DNA of 64,000 nt, taken from Siphonodentalium dalli. Lineage: Eukaryota; Mollusca; Scaphopoda; Gadilida; Siphonodentaliidae. This document shows positions 20,078-28,896 of the stretch, piece after piece (the first letter of the stretch is position 1; each line of letters begins with the position of its first letter). The notes beneath the pieces are model-generated. The model saw only the letters and a program-made list of their open reading frames with translations, did no database searches and had not been told where the DNA came from. The DNA lies in NCBI GenBank assembly GCA_032622095.1, contig CP136068.1, forward strand, positions 53,004,443 through 53,068,442, given 5' to 3'. The position numbers and the translations under genes were made by a program.

Positions 20078-20629
20078 ATGGTATTCACACATATCCATAT
20101 GGATGGAGATGTTGAGTCATTTCATGTCAATATGTTGACAGGAGTAGTACCTCCAGAAATTGCTGAGAAGATTTATGGATATTTGGTGGCACAGTCAACA
20201 CTTATTCCCGAGATAAAGAAGGAATTACAAGAAGTCTGGTTTGAAAGAGAAAAGGAAGCAATACTACGATGCTGTGATGTCGACGAATGTTTACAGAGAT
20301 TGGACTATCTTGAGACAAGTATATTTTCTCATTTCTCTCAAAAATATATTAAATCATTTATTAAATTCAAAACATATTTTCTCATTGAAAGAATATCTGA
20401 TTTTTGGATATTTGGTGGTGATGAACACCATTTAGATTTAGAAACTTTTGATGCACATGACTATATTCATTATACAAAGTATGAAGATAATTATCCTCTT
20501 GCTAGGGGAACCTTTAAATCAGTTCCTAGGATCTATGGGTATTTGTTAACAAAAAAAATGTCAACATATGCAAAAATTAAAAACATTATAGGAAATGATT
20601 TTTTTTTTACAGAACAAACAGAAGAATAG
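20078..20629 (+). CDS. Unknown Polinton protein after polymerase, 183 aa
   Basis: I do not recognise a family. The ATG at 20078 (MVFTHIHMDGDVESF) is preferred over a GTG at 20024. The first 70 residues look globular and acidic (LTGVVPPEIAEKIYGYLVAQ). A helical, charged stretch (LIPEIKKELQEVWFEREKE) follows, then an aromatic segment rich in Phe/Tyr/Asp (FWIFGGDEHHLDLETF, DYIHYTKYED). There is no signal peptide or clear membrane segment. A T9 run at about 20600-20608 near the end could hide a frameshift. It lies between polymerase and ATPase in the same direction, a place where Polintons often carry lineage-specific genes. Confidence 0.5.
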   Translation: MVFTHIHMDGDVESFHVNMLTGVVPPEIAEKIYGYLVAQSTLIPEIKKELQEVWFEREKEAILRCCDVDECLQRLDYLETSIFSHFSQKYIKSFIKFKTYFLIERISDFWIFGGDEHHLDLETFDAHDYIHYTKYEDNYPLARGTFKSVPRIYGYLLTKKMSTYAKIKNIIGNDFFFTEQTEE

Positions 20630-20751
20630 AAGACTATAATACTTGGATTATTGAAATGTTTGGAAATATTTACAGCTATGGAGATTTCTGTTTAAAAACT
20701 AAATTCACACGTCGTTAAGTTCACTCTCTGATTAGGCATCAAAGTGACAAC

Positions 20752-21402
20752 ATGGAAGAATCTTTACTTTTCCAACATCCGTGTAATTTCTTTATCAGCG
20801 GACCTAGTGGATCAGGTAAAACAGAATTTGTTAAAAAAGTTATTGAATTTAAACACGATTTATTCCAAACACCACCAAAGAAAATAGTTTGGTGTTACAA
20901 AGAATGGCAAGACACATACAATCGTATAAAAGAAATTGATAACGTTGAGTTTATCGATGGTATTCCAGACGATGATGAGGAAATTGTATCAGATAAATCA
21001 TTTCCTCATCTTGTTGTTTTCGATGACATGATGGGTGAACAAGATGAAGACAAAATAATGCTTTGGTTTGCTAGAAAAGGTCACCATCGAAATGCTTCAA
21101 TAATTTACATTACTCAAAAACATGTTCTAAAAATCAAAAAGTAGCAGAACTATAAGTTTGAATGCACACTACATGGTTTTATTTCAAAGCGTTCGAGATA
21201 AAATCAAATAAAAGTTTTGGCTCATCAAATGCAAATCAATCATTTGAAACAAGCATACGAAGATGCAACTTCAATAAATCACGGATATATTTTAGTAGAT
21301 TTTCATCCTAGAACAGAAAATTATTTGCGAATTAGAACTGATATTTTCCATAAATGGTTGACAGCTAATGACCGAGGTCCTGTCATTTATTCAAAGGTAT
21401 AA
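20752..21402 (+). pseudogene. A32/FtsK-type packaging ATPase, broken
   Basis: The genome-packaging ATPase of Polintons and related viruses, which drives DNA into capsids. The first piece (20752-21144, 130 codons) has Walker A GPSGSGKT (residues 17-24), a Walker B-like LVVFDDMM (87-94) and the conserved HHRNASIIYITQ (sensor/arginine region, about 111-122). The frame then ends at a stop; family-like residues follow in another frame at about 21158-21200, where another stop occurs, and the C-terminus (21217-21402, LKQAYEDATSINHGYILVDF) returns to the first frame. At least two lesions therefore separate the catalytic core from the C-terminal part. The family is certain from the motifs; the protein is not functional as encoded. 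Confidence 0.92.
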
Positions 21403-21436
21403 ATTCAGTTGTTGTTACTTTTCTCATTTTAGAACC

Positions 21437-21730
21437 ATGTCGTCCACCGAGATGTTTAGTCATGATGAACTGTCACAAATTATAAATTTCTTCACTTTTG
21501 CAGCTGAATTATTTCTTGAAAATGATTGGAAATTACCATCACAGACAAAAAAGTTTTTTCAGAGAAATAAAAATGTTCTTAAAAAAATCTCTGATCGATC
21601 AACTGATATGGAAACAAAACGCAAATTAATTTTACAACGAGGTGGTAGTGGGTTCCTTGGAGGAGTTTTAATTAGAAGTCTTTTGAAAAATTCATTTGAA
21701 CAAACTGGTAGACAATCTAAAAGTAAATAA
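21437..21730 (+). CDS. Small virion-like protein with GG motif, 97 aa
   Basis: Start at ATG 21437 (MSSTEMFSHDELSQI). Residues 1-60 are helical and charged. Residues about 66-82 read QRGGSGFLGGVLIRSLL: a Gly-Gly motif after a basic residue, followed by a hydrophobic segment. Adenain-type proteases cut at Gly-containing sites, so this may be a precursor of a membrane-active minor capsid protein; that is inference. The 122-aa protein at 22081 has the same layout (basic helix, GGF, hydrophobic tail), so the two may be paralogues. It lies directly after the ATPase in the same direction. Confidence 0.6.
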   Translation: MSSTEMFSHDELSQIINFFTFAAELFLENDWKLPSQTKKFFQRNKNVLKKISDRSTDMETKRKLILQRGGSGFLGGVLIRSLLKNSFEQTGRQSKSK

Positions 21731-21763
21731 AAGGTTTCTCCAAAACATTCAAAGATTACACTG

Positions 21764-22024
21764 ATGCAAACACAACAAAGGGGTAGTCAAAAAGAATCTA
21801 AACGTAAAACAAAGCTTTCTCTAAATCATTCAAAGTTTACACCGATGCAAACTCAACAAAATCAACATTCTAAATTTACACCTATACCTTCTCAGCAGAA
21901 CCCTCAACATCAACCATTACAAAAAAAAACAGTTATTGATCTTGAATTTTCAAAATTTATGCCGTTGTCTGAAGCATCGAAATCTGCATTCGAAGCTTTA
22001 GAATGGTTCAATCAGAAAAGATAA
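21764..22024 (+). CDS. Gln/Lys-rich repeat protein, 86 aa
   Basis: Unrecognised, low-complexity and basic. It contains a short repeated motif: NHSKFTPMQTQQ, QHSKFTPIPSQQ and EFSKFMPLSE; a related copy is encoded just upstream at about 21735-21770 (KHSKITLMQTQQ), so the true start may be earlier or the first repeat is in a leader. The C-terminus (EASKSAFEALEWFNQKR) looks like a short helix. Charge and composition would fit a DNA-binding core protein, but this is only a possibility. Confidence 0.45.
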   Translation: MQTQQRGSQKESKRKTKLSLNHSKFTPMQTQQNQHSKFTPIPSQQNPQHQPLQKKTVIDLEFSKFMPLSEASKSAFEALEWFNQKR

Positions 22025-22080
22025 AAGATGAAACATATAATTTTTCTGCTCATTTTGAGACAACTACTTAGACTGTGAAG

Positions 22081-22449
22081 ATGCCTTCAAAAACTAAGAG
22101 CAGGAAAGCACCGCTGATAAAAAAATATGGTGAGTTGATTGTTGCAATGAGTAAAGTTCCATCTGCATATAAAAAGAAAATGATCAACGATGCTCCGAAA
22201 CAAGTGATGGATTGTATTTCAGAATGTTGTCAAAATCTTTTAAAAGGTAATGTAAAACTGAATGAAGCTCAGAACCGTAAGTTACATTCGAAGCGTAAAC
22301 ATATCAGATATCTTGCAGACAAGAACAAACCTTTGCAACAAAAGAAGAAAATTTTGAATCAAAAAGGTGGCTTTTTACCATTATTATTTCTTGCTCCATT
22401 GATTAGCAAAACATTAGGTGCAGTTGTTAACAATATTTTGAAAAACTAA
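22081..22449 (+). CDS. Basic protein with GGF and hydrophobic tail, 122 aa
   Basis: Start at ATG 22081 (MPSKTKSRKAPLIKKYG). About 90 residues are Lys/Arg-rich and helical (HSKRKHIRYLADKNK). Then NQKGGFLPLLFLAPLI marks a Gly-Gly site and a strongly hydrophobic segment reaching the C-terminus (LGAVVNNILKN). The layout equals that of the 97-aa protein at 21437. It could be a virion protein processed by the adenain-like protease, releasing a membrane-active peptide; this is inferred from layout only. The frame is intact. Confidence 0.6.
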   Translation: MPSKTKSRKAPLIKKYGELIVAMSKVPSAYKKKMINDAPKQVMDCISECCQNLLKGNVKLNEAQNRKLHSKRKHIRYLADKNKPLQQKKKILNQKGGFLPLLFLAPLISKTLGAVVNNILKN

Positions 22450-22519
22450 ATCTCAAATAAATATGAAGAAAATGGTTATTGTACCATTCAGAATGTTGGA
22501 AGATTTCAAACAATGAAAA

Positions 22520-23185
22520 ATGTCAGAAATGAATAAACCTCAATTACCTCCGGATCCTGCAATTTCAAATGTTTCAGATTCTTACAAAGAATTGAAATCA
22601 GTTTATGATCAAAATATTTCTGAATCAGAAAAGTCACAGTTATTTGGAGAAAATTTGTACAAATTGAAAACTTCACAAAAATCTTTAAATTCAAAATTCA
22701 GTTTACCTGAACAAAAGTTATCTGAAAACTTTGGGAAAATGAGTGAACATATATTGGAAAGTGTGCCATCTAAACTTCGTGGTAAAGCACAACAAATTTT
22801 AACATTGTTGTCAACTAATCCTAAACTTAGATGGGATGATCGTGGACAATTAATTTATGGAACAGAAACAGTTACTGGATCAAATATAATTGATTTGATA
22901 AACGATGTTGTTCGTCACCGAAAAGGTTTTGACCCAGTTGGTTATGAAACATTCCTACGCGGATTGGGGGAACTTAATGTACCACAAGATTATGTAGGTA
23001 ACAGGAATCGATGGTTGTGGATACAAAGACATTTAAAAGAAGGTCACACTGGTGATGAGTTTCATACACCTCATGCAACTCCTAGCAGTGGCAAGTCAAG
23101 AAAACGTTCAGTTGATATTTTCACACCTCAAAGTTTTCCTAAAACCAGAAAATCTATTTTGAAAGGATGGTCCCCACTTACATAA
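22520..23185 (+). CDS. Conserved Polinton protein before integrase, 221 aa
   Basis: Residues 1-75 are polar and helical. Residues about 80-165 (SKLRGKAQQILTLLSTNPK, WDDRGQLIYG, TGSNIIDLINDVVRH, GLGELNVPQDYVGN) form a compact alpha/beta domain that I recall as recurrent in animal Polintons and related elements, without an established function. The C-terminus is basic and Ser/Pro-rich (GKSRKRSVDIFTPQSFPKTRK). The reading frame is intact and overlaps the integrase start by 19 bp, so the two genes are tightly linked. A role next to integration or packaging is plausible from position only. Confidence 0.65.
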   Translation: MSEMNKPQLPPDPAISNVSDSYKELKSVYDQNISESEKSQLFGENLYKLKTSQKSLNSKFSLPEQKLSENFGKMSEHILESVPSKLRGKAQQILTLLSTNPKLRWDDRGQLIYGTETVTGSNIIDLINDVVRHRKGFDPVGYETFLRGLGELNVPQDYVGNRNRWLWIQRHLKEGHTGDEFHTPHATPSSGKSRKRSVDIFTPQSFPKTRKSILKGWSPLT

Positions 23186-24261
23186 AATTTGACAAACTTC
23201 TAACTGAAATTTACTACAATCCAAAAGAAGTTGGTGGTTTCAGTGGAGCAAATCAACTTTTAAAAAATGCGAAAGAAACAAATAACAAAATTAAACTTTC
23301 AGATGTTAAAAAATGGTTACAATGGCAAAAAACATACACTTTGCACAAACCAATTGTTCGGAAATTTCGCAGACGTAAAACTATTGTTGCAGGAATTGAT
23401 ATTCAGTGGCAATCTGATTTGGCAGATTTGCAAACTTTGCAAAAGCACAATGACAATTACAGATATTTACTTTGTGTTATTGATGTGTTCTCAAAATTTG
23501 CATGGGTTGAAAAAATTAAAGACAAAACTGGTAAAACTTTAGTTAAAACATTTCAGAAAATTCTCAAATCATCAAAACGAAAACCTGTTTCATTTCAATC
23601 TGACAAAGGTTCAGAATTCCAAAATAAATTATTTTGACAATTTTTGAAATCTAAGAAAATTCATTTTTTCACAACAGAGAATCCAGAGACAAAAGCAAGT
23701 ATAGTTGAACGTTTTCAATGGACATTGAAAACAAAGATGTGGAAATATTTTACACATAATCAAACTTTGAAATACAATGATGTTTTGCACGATTTTGTGA
23801 ATTCTTACAACAAAAGTTTTCATAGAAGTATTAAGATGGCACCAGTTTTAGTAACTCGAGAAAATGAAATTGAAGTTTCCAGAAATCTCTATGGAAAGTT
23901 AAAAACGAAAAAAGATAAGATCTTGAAAGTTGGAGATTTTGTTAGAATAAATAAAACAAAGAGAACTTTTGATAAAGGATATCTTCCAAATTGGACAAAA
24001 GAAATTTTCAAAATTAGTAGAGTTTGTAAAAGTACACCATTAACTTACAAATTAGTAGATTTAGATGGTGAAAACATCGCAGGATCATTTTATGGTAAAG
24101 AAATTCAACATATAAAAGATAATAAAGTTTACGAAATTGAATCAGTTGTTGGTAAACGTTCAAGAAAAGTTGCTGGTAAATCAGTTAGAGAAATTAAAAT
24201 TCATTGGGCTGGTTATCCTAAAATATTTGACAGTTGGATTCCTGCCACAAATTTGGTATAA
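23167..24261 (+). pseudogene. Polinton integrase with chromodomain, nonsense
   Basis: Retrovirus-like DDE integrase that inserts the element and makes the 6-bp duplication. The N-terminal part (IYYNPKEVGGFSGANQLL, KKWLQWQKTYTLHKP) is typical. The catalytic triad is D84 (WQSDLADLQ), D146 (QSDKGSEFQN) and E181 (VERFQ), giving a D-x61-D-x34-E spacing as in the DD35E class. After an SH3-like basic region the C-terminus ends in a chromodomain (IKIHWAGYPKIFDSWIPATNLV residues split over its end). A single in-frame TGA at 23635-23637 (codon 157) lies between the second D and the E, so the encoded protein loses the catalytic glutamate. No frameshift is seen elsewhere. Confidence 0.95.
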
Positions 24262-24271
24262 AACTTTTAAC

Positions 24272-24535
24272 ATGTCTCAAAATGGTTCAGTTGGTCTGGA
24301 TGCTCCATCACAATTTCAAATCTGTGGAGAAAAAATTGCAAAAAATCAAGTAACATATTTTACACAAATTATTATAATTGTTGGTATAATCGCTACAGCA
24401 ATTGTTCATTTAAGTTTACAAAGTGAAAATAACGAACTGTGGTTAATTTTACTCAGTAGGTCTTTGGGATACATTTTACCAACACCGCGTTTGAAATATT
24501 TGAAAAATCAGTCGGCAGAAATTTTGAAAGTATGA
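24272..24535 (+). CDS. Small conserved Polinton membrane protein, 87 aa
   Basis: Start at ATG 24272 (MSQNGSVGLDAPSQF), 10 bp after the integrase stop. One clear membrane segment at about residues 29-49 (FTQIIIIVGIIATAIVHLSL) is followed by a conserved segment LWLILLSRSLGYILPTPRL. Small proteins of this type, with one membrane span and a GYxLPxPxL end, recur between integrase and minor capsid genes in Polintons. The role is unknown; a virion membrane or capsid-associated function is possible. The stop overlaps the next start (ATG 24532). Confidence 0.7.
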   Translation: MSQNGSVGLDAPSQFQICGEKIAKNQVTYFTQIIIIVGIIATAIVHLSLQSENNELWLILLSRSLGYILPTPRLKYLKNQSAEILKV

Positions 24536-25387
24536 ATTCTTTCTACATTACAATTCCGAGCGACAGTTCAATGGTAATGTATCCAAACAATTCTCAATGT
24601 TGTTTTACTGTACAATTACCAAAACCAATTCAAATTGATAAAGAAAAATGGGAAGTTGCATTAGTCGAACTGATAACACCTTCAGAAACATACAATGTTA
24701 CAGGGGATTCGTGTAAATTCAATTTGATTACAACTGATGCAATAATACTGTCTGTTCTTCAAAATCGTTTTGAAGAAAAGATATTTACGAGACCTGATGG
24801 CGTTCGTGCAATTGAAATACAGATACGAGAAGGTCGTATACCTCTGCTGCAGATTTACTTGATACAATGCAAGATGTAATTGATGAAACACTTGGAGAAG
24901 CAATGCAAAACGAATACGGATTTCTCATCAAGTACTCAAAAGTTACAAAACGTGTGAAAATTATTCGCAAGAGTGTAAGTATCCCAAAACTAGGAATTGA
25001 ATTACCACAATGTCTTTTGCACAAGTTGGGTTACAAAACTGAAAACGCTTCTGAAGATTTTTATTCAAATAATAGATTTCCGTTTGGTGTAGACCGGATT
25101 TGTTTGTTGGTCATAATCAAATGTTTGTTTATTCTGATATTGCCGATTTCACAATTGTTGGAAATGTTGAAGTACAAATTTTACGAGTTGTTTCTTTCAG
25201 AGTTAAAAGAGATATCGACGGATTACATGTAAAACATGAATTTTTAAATTTACATTATGTTCCAGTTTCAAAGTCATACTTTGACAAAATTAGTGTAAAT
25301 ATAAGTGGCGACACAGGAAAATCAATTCAGTTTATTGGTGGTAAGTCTTTGGCGAAGCTGCATTTCAGAAAACGAGAGGAGTTCTAA
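24532..25387 (+). pseudogene. Penton-like minor capsid protein, two frameshifts
   Basis: Single-jelly-roll minor capsid protein that forms capsid vertices in the Polinton/adenovirus-type lineage. The N-terminus (FYITIPSDSSMVMYPNN, KWEVALVELITP) is diagnostic. The frame changes near 24845, where the next part (TMQDVIDETLGEAMQNEYGF) is read in a second frame, and again near 25095, after which the C-terminal part (MFVYSDIADFTIVG, SVNISGDTGKSIQFIGG, LHFRKREEF) is in a third frame. The three parts together have the expected length of about 285 residues. The neighbours (core-like protein, major capsid) are the usual ones. It cannot yield the full protein. Confidence 0.9.
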
Positions 25388-25392
25388 AAACA

Positions 25393-25767
25393 ATGTTCCC
25401 CGTGTATAGAGGTGTACCACGGCAATATGGTAACGGTATTGGTTCAATTTTCAAATCAGTTATGAGATCTGCTGTACCATTTCTAAAACCGATTGGTCGG
25501 ACAGCTTTACAACTTGCGAAAAAACACACTTTTGGTGTTGCAGATGAAATTATTAATCAAGGTAAAAGTCCGAAAGAAGCGTTGATGTCTGAAGGTAAAA
25601 AAGCTTTAAAATCTTTTGGCACACAAGCTAAAAATCAAATTTTGAACTCGAGACAAAAACCTAGAAAAAGAGTAGCGAATTCAAAAATGAATCATTCAGC
25701 TGTCAAACGCCGAAAAAGTCAGTCGAAAAAACATCCTAGCAGTCGAGCTCTTGATATTTTTGATTAA
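25393..25767 (+). CDS. Basic core-like virion protein, 124 aa
   Basis: Start 5 bp after the minor capsid stop. The N-terminus MFPVYRGVPRQYGNGIGSIF contains a Gly-rich site of the kind used by adenain-type proteases, followed by a hydrophobic/amphipathic helix (SVMRSAVPFLKPIGRTALQL). The second half is very basic (SRQKPRKRVANSK, KRRKSQSKKH), suiting DNA binding. The layout resembles adenovirus core/pVI-like precursors, and similar short basic proteins lie next to the major capsid gene in other Polintons. The function is inferred from composition and position. The frame is intact. Confidence 0.65.
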   Translation: MFPVYRGVPRQYGNGIGSIFKSVMRSAVPFLKPIGRTALQLAKKHTFGVADEIINQGKSPKEALMSEGKKALKSFGTQAKNQILNSRQKPRKRVANSKMNHSAVKRRKSQSKKHPSSRALDIFD

Positions 25768-25769
25768 TC

Positions 25770-27074
25770 ATGGCACAAATGGTAAATGGATCATGCGAAT
25801 GCAATAAATCGGAACTTGATATAACACATGTTCCACCAACAGTGGCTACAATGTCAGAATCGCAGTGGATCGAAAATCATCCGATTGCACCGCTGAATCA
25901 TTCTGCTCCGATAGAGTTTGTCATACCATCTCAAACCGAAAAGTGGACAGATATTAATCAATCTTATCTTTATGTGAAATTCAAAATTACAAAAAAAGAT
26001 GGAACTAATTTGGTAGCTGGTACGGAATTAGCACCTGTTAACAATTTCTTTCATAGCATGTTCAGCAGTATCGATGTTTACTTGAACAACAAATTGATAA
26101 CTTCGAATTCTGACACTTACCCATACCGAGCATATTTCGAAAATCTGTTGGGATACTCTCCAGAATATAAAGATAATCAATTAGCAAATTTAGAAATGTG
26201 GTATGGCGATACAGCAGAACAATTTGAAGAGAATACCAAAGTTGGTGGCAATGCTGGATTAACTTCTAGAGAAAGTTTGATCGGTGGTAGTAAAATTGTT
26301 GAACTATGTGGACGCTTACACACTGATCTGTTTCTTCAAGAAAAATATTTACTAAATGGAATTGAAATTCGTATCAGATTAAACAGATCACCATCAAAAT
26401 TTTGCCTCATTGGCGCCGAGGATGGACAAATTGTTTTCGAATCAGCAGTGTTCCATGTCAGAACAGTTAGTCTCTTTCCAGCGGTCTCAAATAAATTAAA
26501 TCAAGAAATTGTCCAGTCAAAAATGAAAATACCTATCAGACGAGTAGAAATAAAAACTTTCACAATTAGTACTGGACTTAGATAAAAAATTGAAGACCAC
26601 TTATTTCAAGGACAATTACCAAAGAGACTTTTTATTGCGTTGGTCGAAAATAAAGATATGAATGGAGATTTGGGTACCAATCCATTCCACTTCAAACATT
26701 TCAGTTTGAATAAATTGGAAGTTAGTCAAGACGGTCATACAATACATAACCGTCCATTTGAACCAAACTTCGCAACAAAACAATGTCTCAGATCATATTT
26801 ATCTTTGTATCAATCTTTAGGAATGTTTGGTGTTAACAAATCAATTGGCATTAATTTAAAAGAATATATGAATGGTTATTGTTTGTGGGGTTTCGACTTG
26901 ACACCGGACCAAGGAAGCGACGAGGGACATCTACATCCTATACAGACAGGGAACCTGCGTTTGGAGCTTCAGTTCTTGACAGCTCTCACTACAGCCGTCA
27001 ACTTTTTGGTGTATGCTGAATTTGACAGTGAAATAGAGATCACAGCTTTGAGAGAAGTGCTTACTGACTATTAG
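25770..27074 (+). pseudogene. Major capsid protein (double jelly roll), nonsense
   Basis: Hexon-like major capsid protein of Polintons. The N-terminal jelly roll shows the conserved PIEFVIPSQTEKWTDINQS, NNFFHSMFSSIDVYLNN and YPYRAYFENLLGYS; the part ahead of the break has LFLQEKYLLNGIEIRIRLN. An in-frame TAA at 26583-26585 (codon 272) stops the protein; the same frame goes on without shift to 27074 and holds the second half (NPFHFKHFSLNKLEVSQDG, EYMNGYCLWGFDLTPDQG, and a hydrophobic C-terminal strand). Total span of about 434 codons fits the family. One substitution is enough to explain the break. Confidence 0.94.
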
Positions 27075-27075
27075 G

Positions 27076-27534
27076 ATGGAGTTCACATCACAGCTATGGA
27101 ACTACTATGAAGAATACCAATGTTCACAAAACTTTGCTCCGAGATGGAACCTGATCTTGGACACACTCAACAACGCTATGATTGAAGAACTACAAGAACT
27201 TATTCGCAAGGAAGTGTCAGCAAACTGTGAAGGATGTAAAATAGAACATTCTAGTCAACGTGAACATGTTCTGTGTTTGTTCTCTACAACTGATGATTGG
27301 ACAAACCAGTTTATCGACTTAGCACTGATTAAACTTGACATATACAATGTTATGGAAAGATGGTTCCAGAAGCTGATGGAGTTAAACCCACACTGCAAGG
27401 AGAAGTTCGAAGCATACGTCATGTGGGATCATCTGAGAAACAGTTTGGAGCTCAACCGCAAAAAAATAGACGCAGAGTGGACTCTGATGTGGTCACAGCG
27501 AGTCAAAGAGAATTACAACGATGCAGACAGCTGA
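27076..27534 (+). CDS. Cys/His-motif Polinton protein, 152 aa
   Basis: Start one base after the major capsid stop. Residues 1-45 are helical. Residues about 50-70 carry CEGCKIEHSSQREHVLC, a C-x2-C-x3-H-x5-H-x2-C pattern that may bind zinc. The rest is helical (FIDLALIKLDIYNVMERWF, LRNSLELNRKKIDAEW). I recall similar proteins placed before the protease in animal Polintons, with no established function. Its end overlaps the protease start (ATG 27521) by 14 bp. The frame is intact. Confidence 0.6.
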   Translation: MEFTSQLWNYYEEYQCSQNFAPRWNLILDTLNNAMIEELQELIRKEVSANCEGCKIEHSSQREHVLCLFSTTDDWTNQFIDLALIKLDIYNVMERWFQKLMELNPHCKEKFEAYVMWDHLRNSLELNRKKIDAEWTLMWSQRVKENYNDADS

Positions 27535-27994
27535 ACTTCAATATATTCTGGACAATTCCTGGTTGTGTTAACTTAACACACATGTTTGTGCTAGAGATCT
27601 GTTACCAGAGAAGAAACCACAGCATATTCAAGCATATATTGTGAACACGCACTCATCGGATCAGCCAGGAGAACACTGGACATTGATGTTATTCAATGGA
27701 AGATCAGCTGTATACTTCGACTCATTTGGACTACCACCACCGAGACGATATATGTTACCATTCATAAAAAGGAACTCATCAGCATGGACTATGAATACAA
27801 CACGATATCAACATCGTGCGACAAATGTGTGTGGATTATATTGTATATTCGCACTCCACCACATGATGAAAGGAAAGAGGATGAAAAGATTATTCAATTC
27901 TCGGGATTTCTTCAAGAATGACAGAACAATAGTTCGATGGTTGGGAAAGCACTATGGTCGATTATACAGAAAAGCAAATTTGCTGTTGAATTAA
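27521..27994 (+). pseudogene. Adenain-like cysteine protease, early nonsense
   Basis: Maturation protease of the adenovirus type (C5/Ulp1-like fold) that processes capsid and core precursors. From ATG 27521, catalytic residues are H52 (PGEHWTLML), D67 (YFDSFG) and C104 (NVCGLYCIFAL), in the order and spacing of the family. The downstream part has the conserved FKNDRTIVRW. An in-frame TAA at 27569-27571 (codon 17) stops translation from the first ATG; the rest is open to 27994, and an internal ATG at 27641 would omit the first 40 residues, which include conserved family sequence. The copy is probably inactive. Confidence 0.9.
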
Positions 27995-28368
27995 ACTTCA
28001 CCAGGACATCGACGGCTGATATACATACAACGCAAAGAAGACGACGACCAGATAACAACGAATGTGTCAACAACTCCACAAAATAGACTCTTTTGTTATT
28101 GATTCAGCGTAGGATGTTGTAGGATGTTCAATTAAGTTTCTTCAAATCTGAGACCTTGTTTTGTACATAAATTATTGTTCTTTGTTAATATTATTGATGT
28201 ATAATAATATATTATTGTTCATTGTTCTTGTTCTTGTTTTTGAAAAATAAATGATAAATTTCAACAAAATCGTTTTCACTGTAGGATCCCCACCAATTGA
28301 TTCTGTTCGTGTCGATGTGTCATCTCTGGTCAGAATTATACAAACTTTAAATTAGTAATGAAAAAATG
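27995..28368 (+). other. Right non-coding end of the Polinton
   Basis: AT-rich sequence between the protease gene and the right terminal repeat. AATAAA at 28246-28251 can serve as poly(A) signal for the rightward late-type genes. No histone-type stem-loop is seen here, unlike in the left arm. No ORF is supported. Confidence 0.6.
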
Positions 28369-28750
28369 TCTAAGTCCATTTCCATTTTTTCGATCAGAAA
28401 TGTCACATCAATGACAGGAACATCTATCCTCAGGGGGGGGAACTATGGCCCAGTACCCCCCAGACATGGGCACTATGGCCCAGTACCCCCAGACATGGGC
28501 ACTATGGTCCAGTACCCCCCAGACATGGGCACTATGGCCCAGTACCCCCCAGACATGGGCACTATGGCCCAGTACCCCCCCAGACATGGGCACTATGGCC
28601 CAGTATCCCCCAGACATGGACTGGGGGGTACTGGGCCATAGTGCCCATGTCTGGGGGGGTACTGGGCCATAGTGCCCATGTCTGGGGGGGTACTGGGCCA
28701 TAGTGCCCATGTTTGGGGGGTACTGGGCCATAGTGCCCCCCATTACTACT
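28369..28750. repeat. Right terminal inverted repeat with head-to-head array
   Basis: Mirror of 11403-11773, ending CCATTACTACT. Read on the plus strand it holds six forward units of about 30 bp and four inverted units; the switch from forward to inverted happens near 28620 at a different point of the unit from that in the left repeat. The flanking unique part (CTCAGG... reversed) and the terminal 16 bp agree with the left repeat. Confidence 0.95.
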
Positions 28751-28756
28751 GACAGC
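28751..28756. repeat. Polinton target-site duplication, right
   Basis: GACAGC, identical to 11397-11402. Confidence 0.97.
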
Positions 28757-28896
28757 ATTATGTCGCATGAATGTGACTTCCGTTACTTATTATTCCTTAT
28801 TCGGCAATTTTGTATTTCGGTAAAATAAAGAGTTTTGTAGGGTTTTTGGAGCATCTTGAATTCAGATTGGAAAAAGTCAAGCACGGGTAAGCGCAC

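Larger units (their letters stand above)
11403..28750 (+). mobile_element. Polinton/Maverick (adintovirus-like) element
   Basis: A complete element of 17,348 bp. Termini are AG...CT, flanked by an exact 6-bp duplication (GACAGC). Terminal inverted repeats span 11403-11773 and 28369-28750. The gene content matches the known Polinton set: protein-primed family B polymerase, retrovirus-like integrase with chromodomain, A32-type packaging ATPase, adenain-like protease, double-jelly-roll major capsid and penton-like minor capsid proteins, plus small conserved proteins. Most genes run rightwards; two left-arm genes and the zinc-knuckle gene run leftwards. Six of the recognisable core genes carry stops or frameshifts, so the copy looks inactivated, though the ends, TATA boxes and small genes are preserved. 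Polintons move as self-synthesising transposons and may form virions; that is family knowledge and not shown here. Confidence 0.98.
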
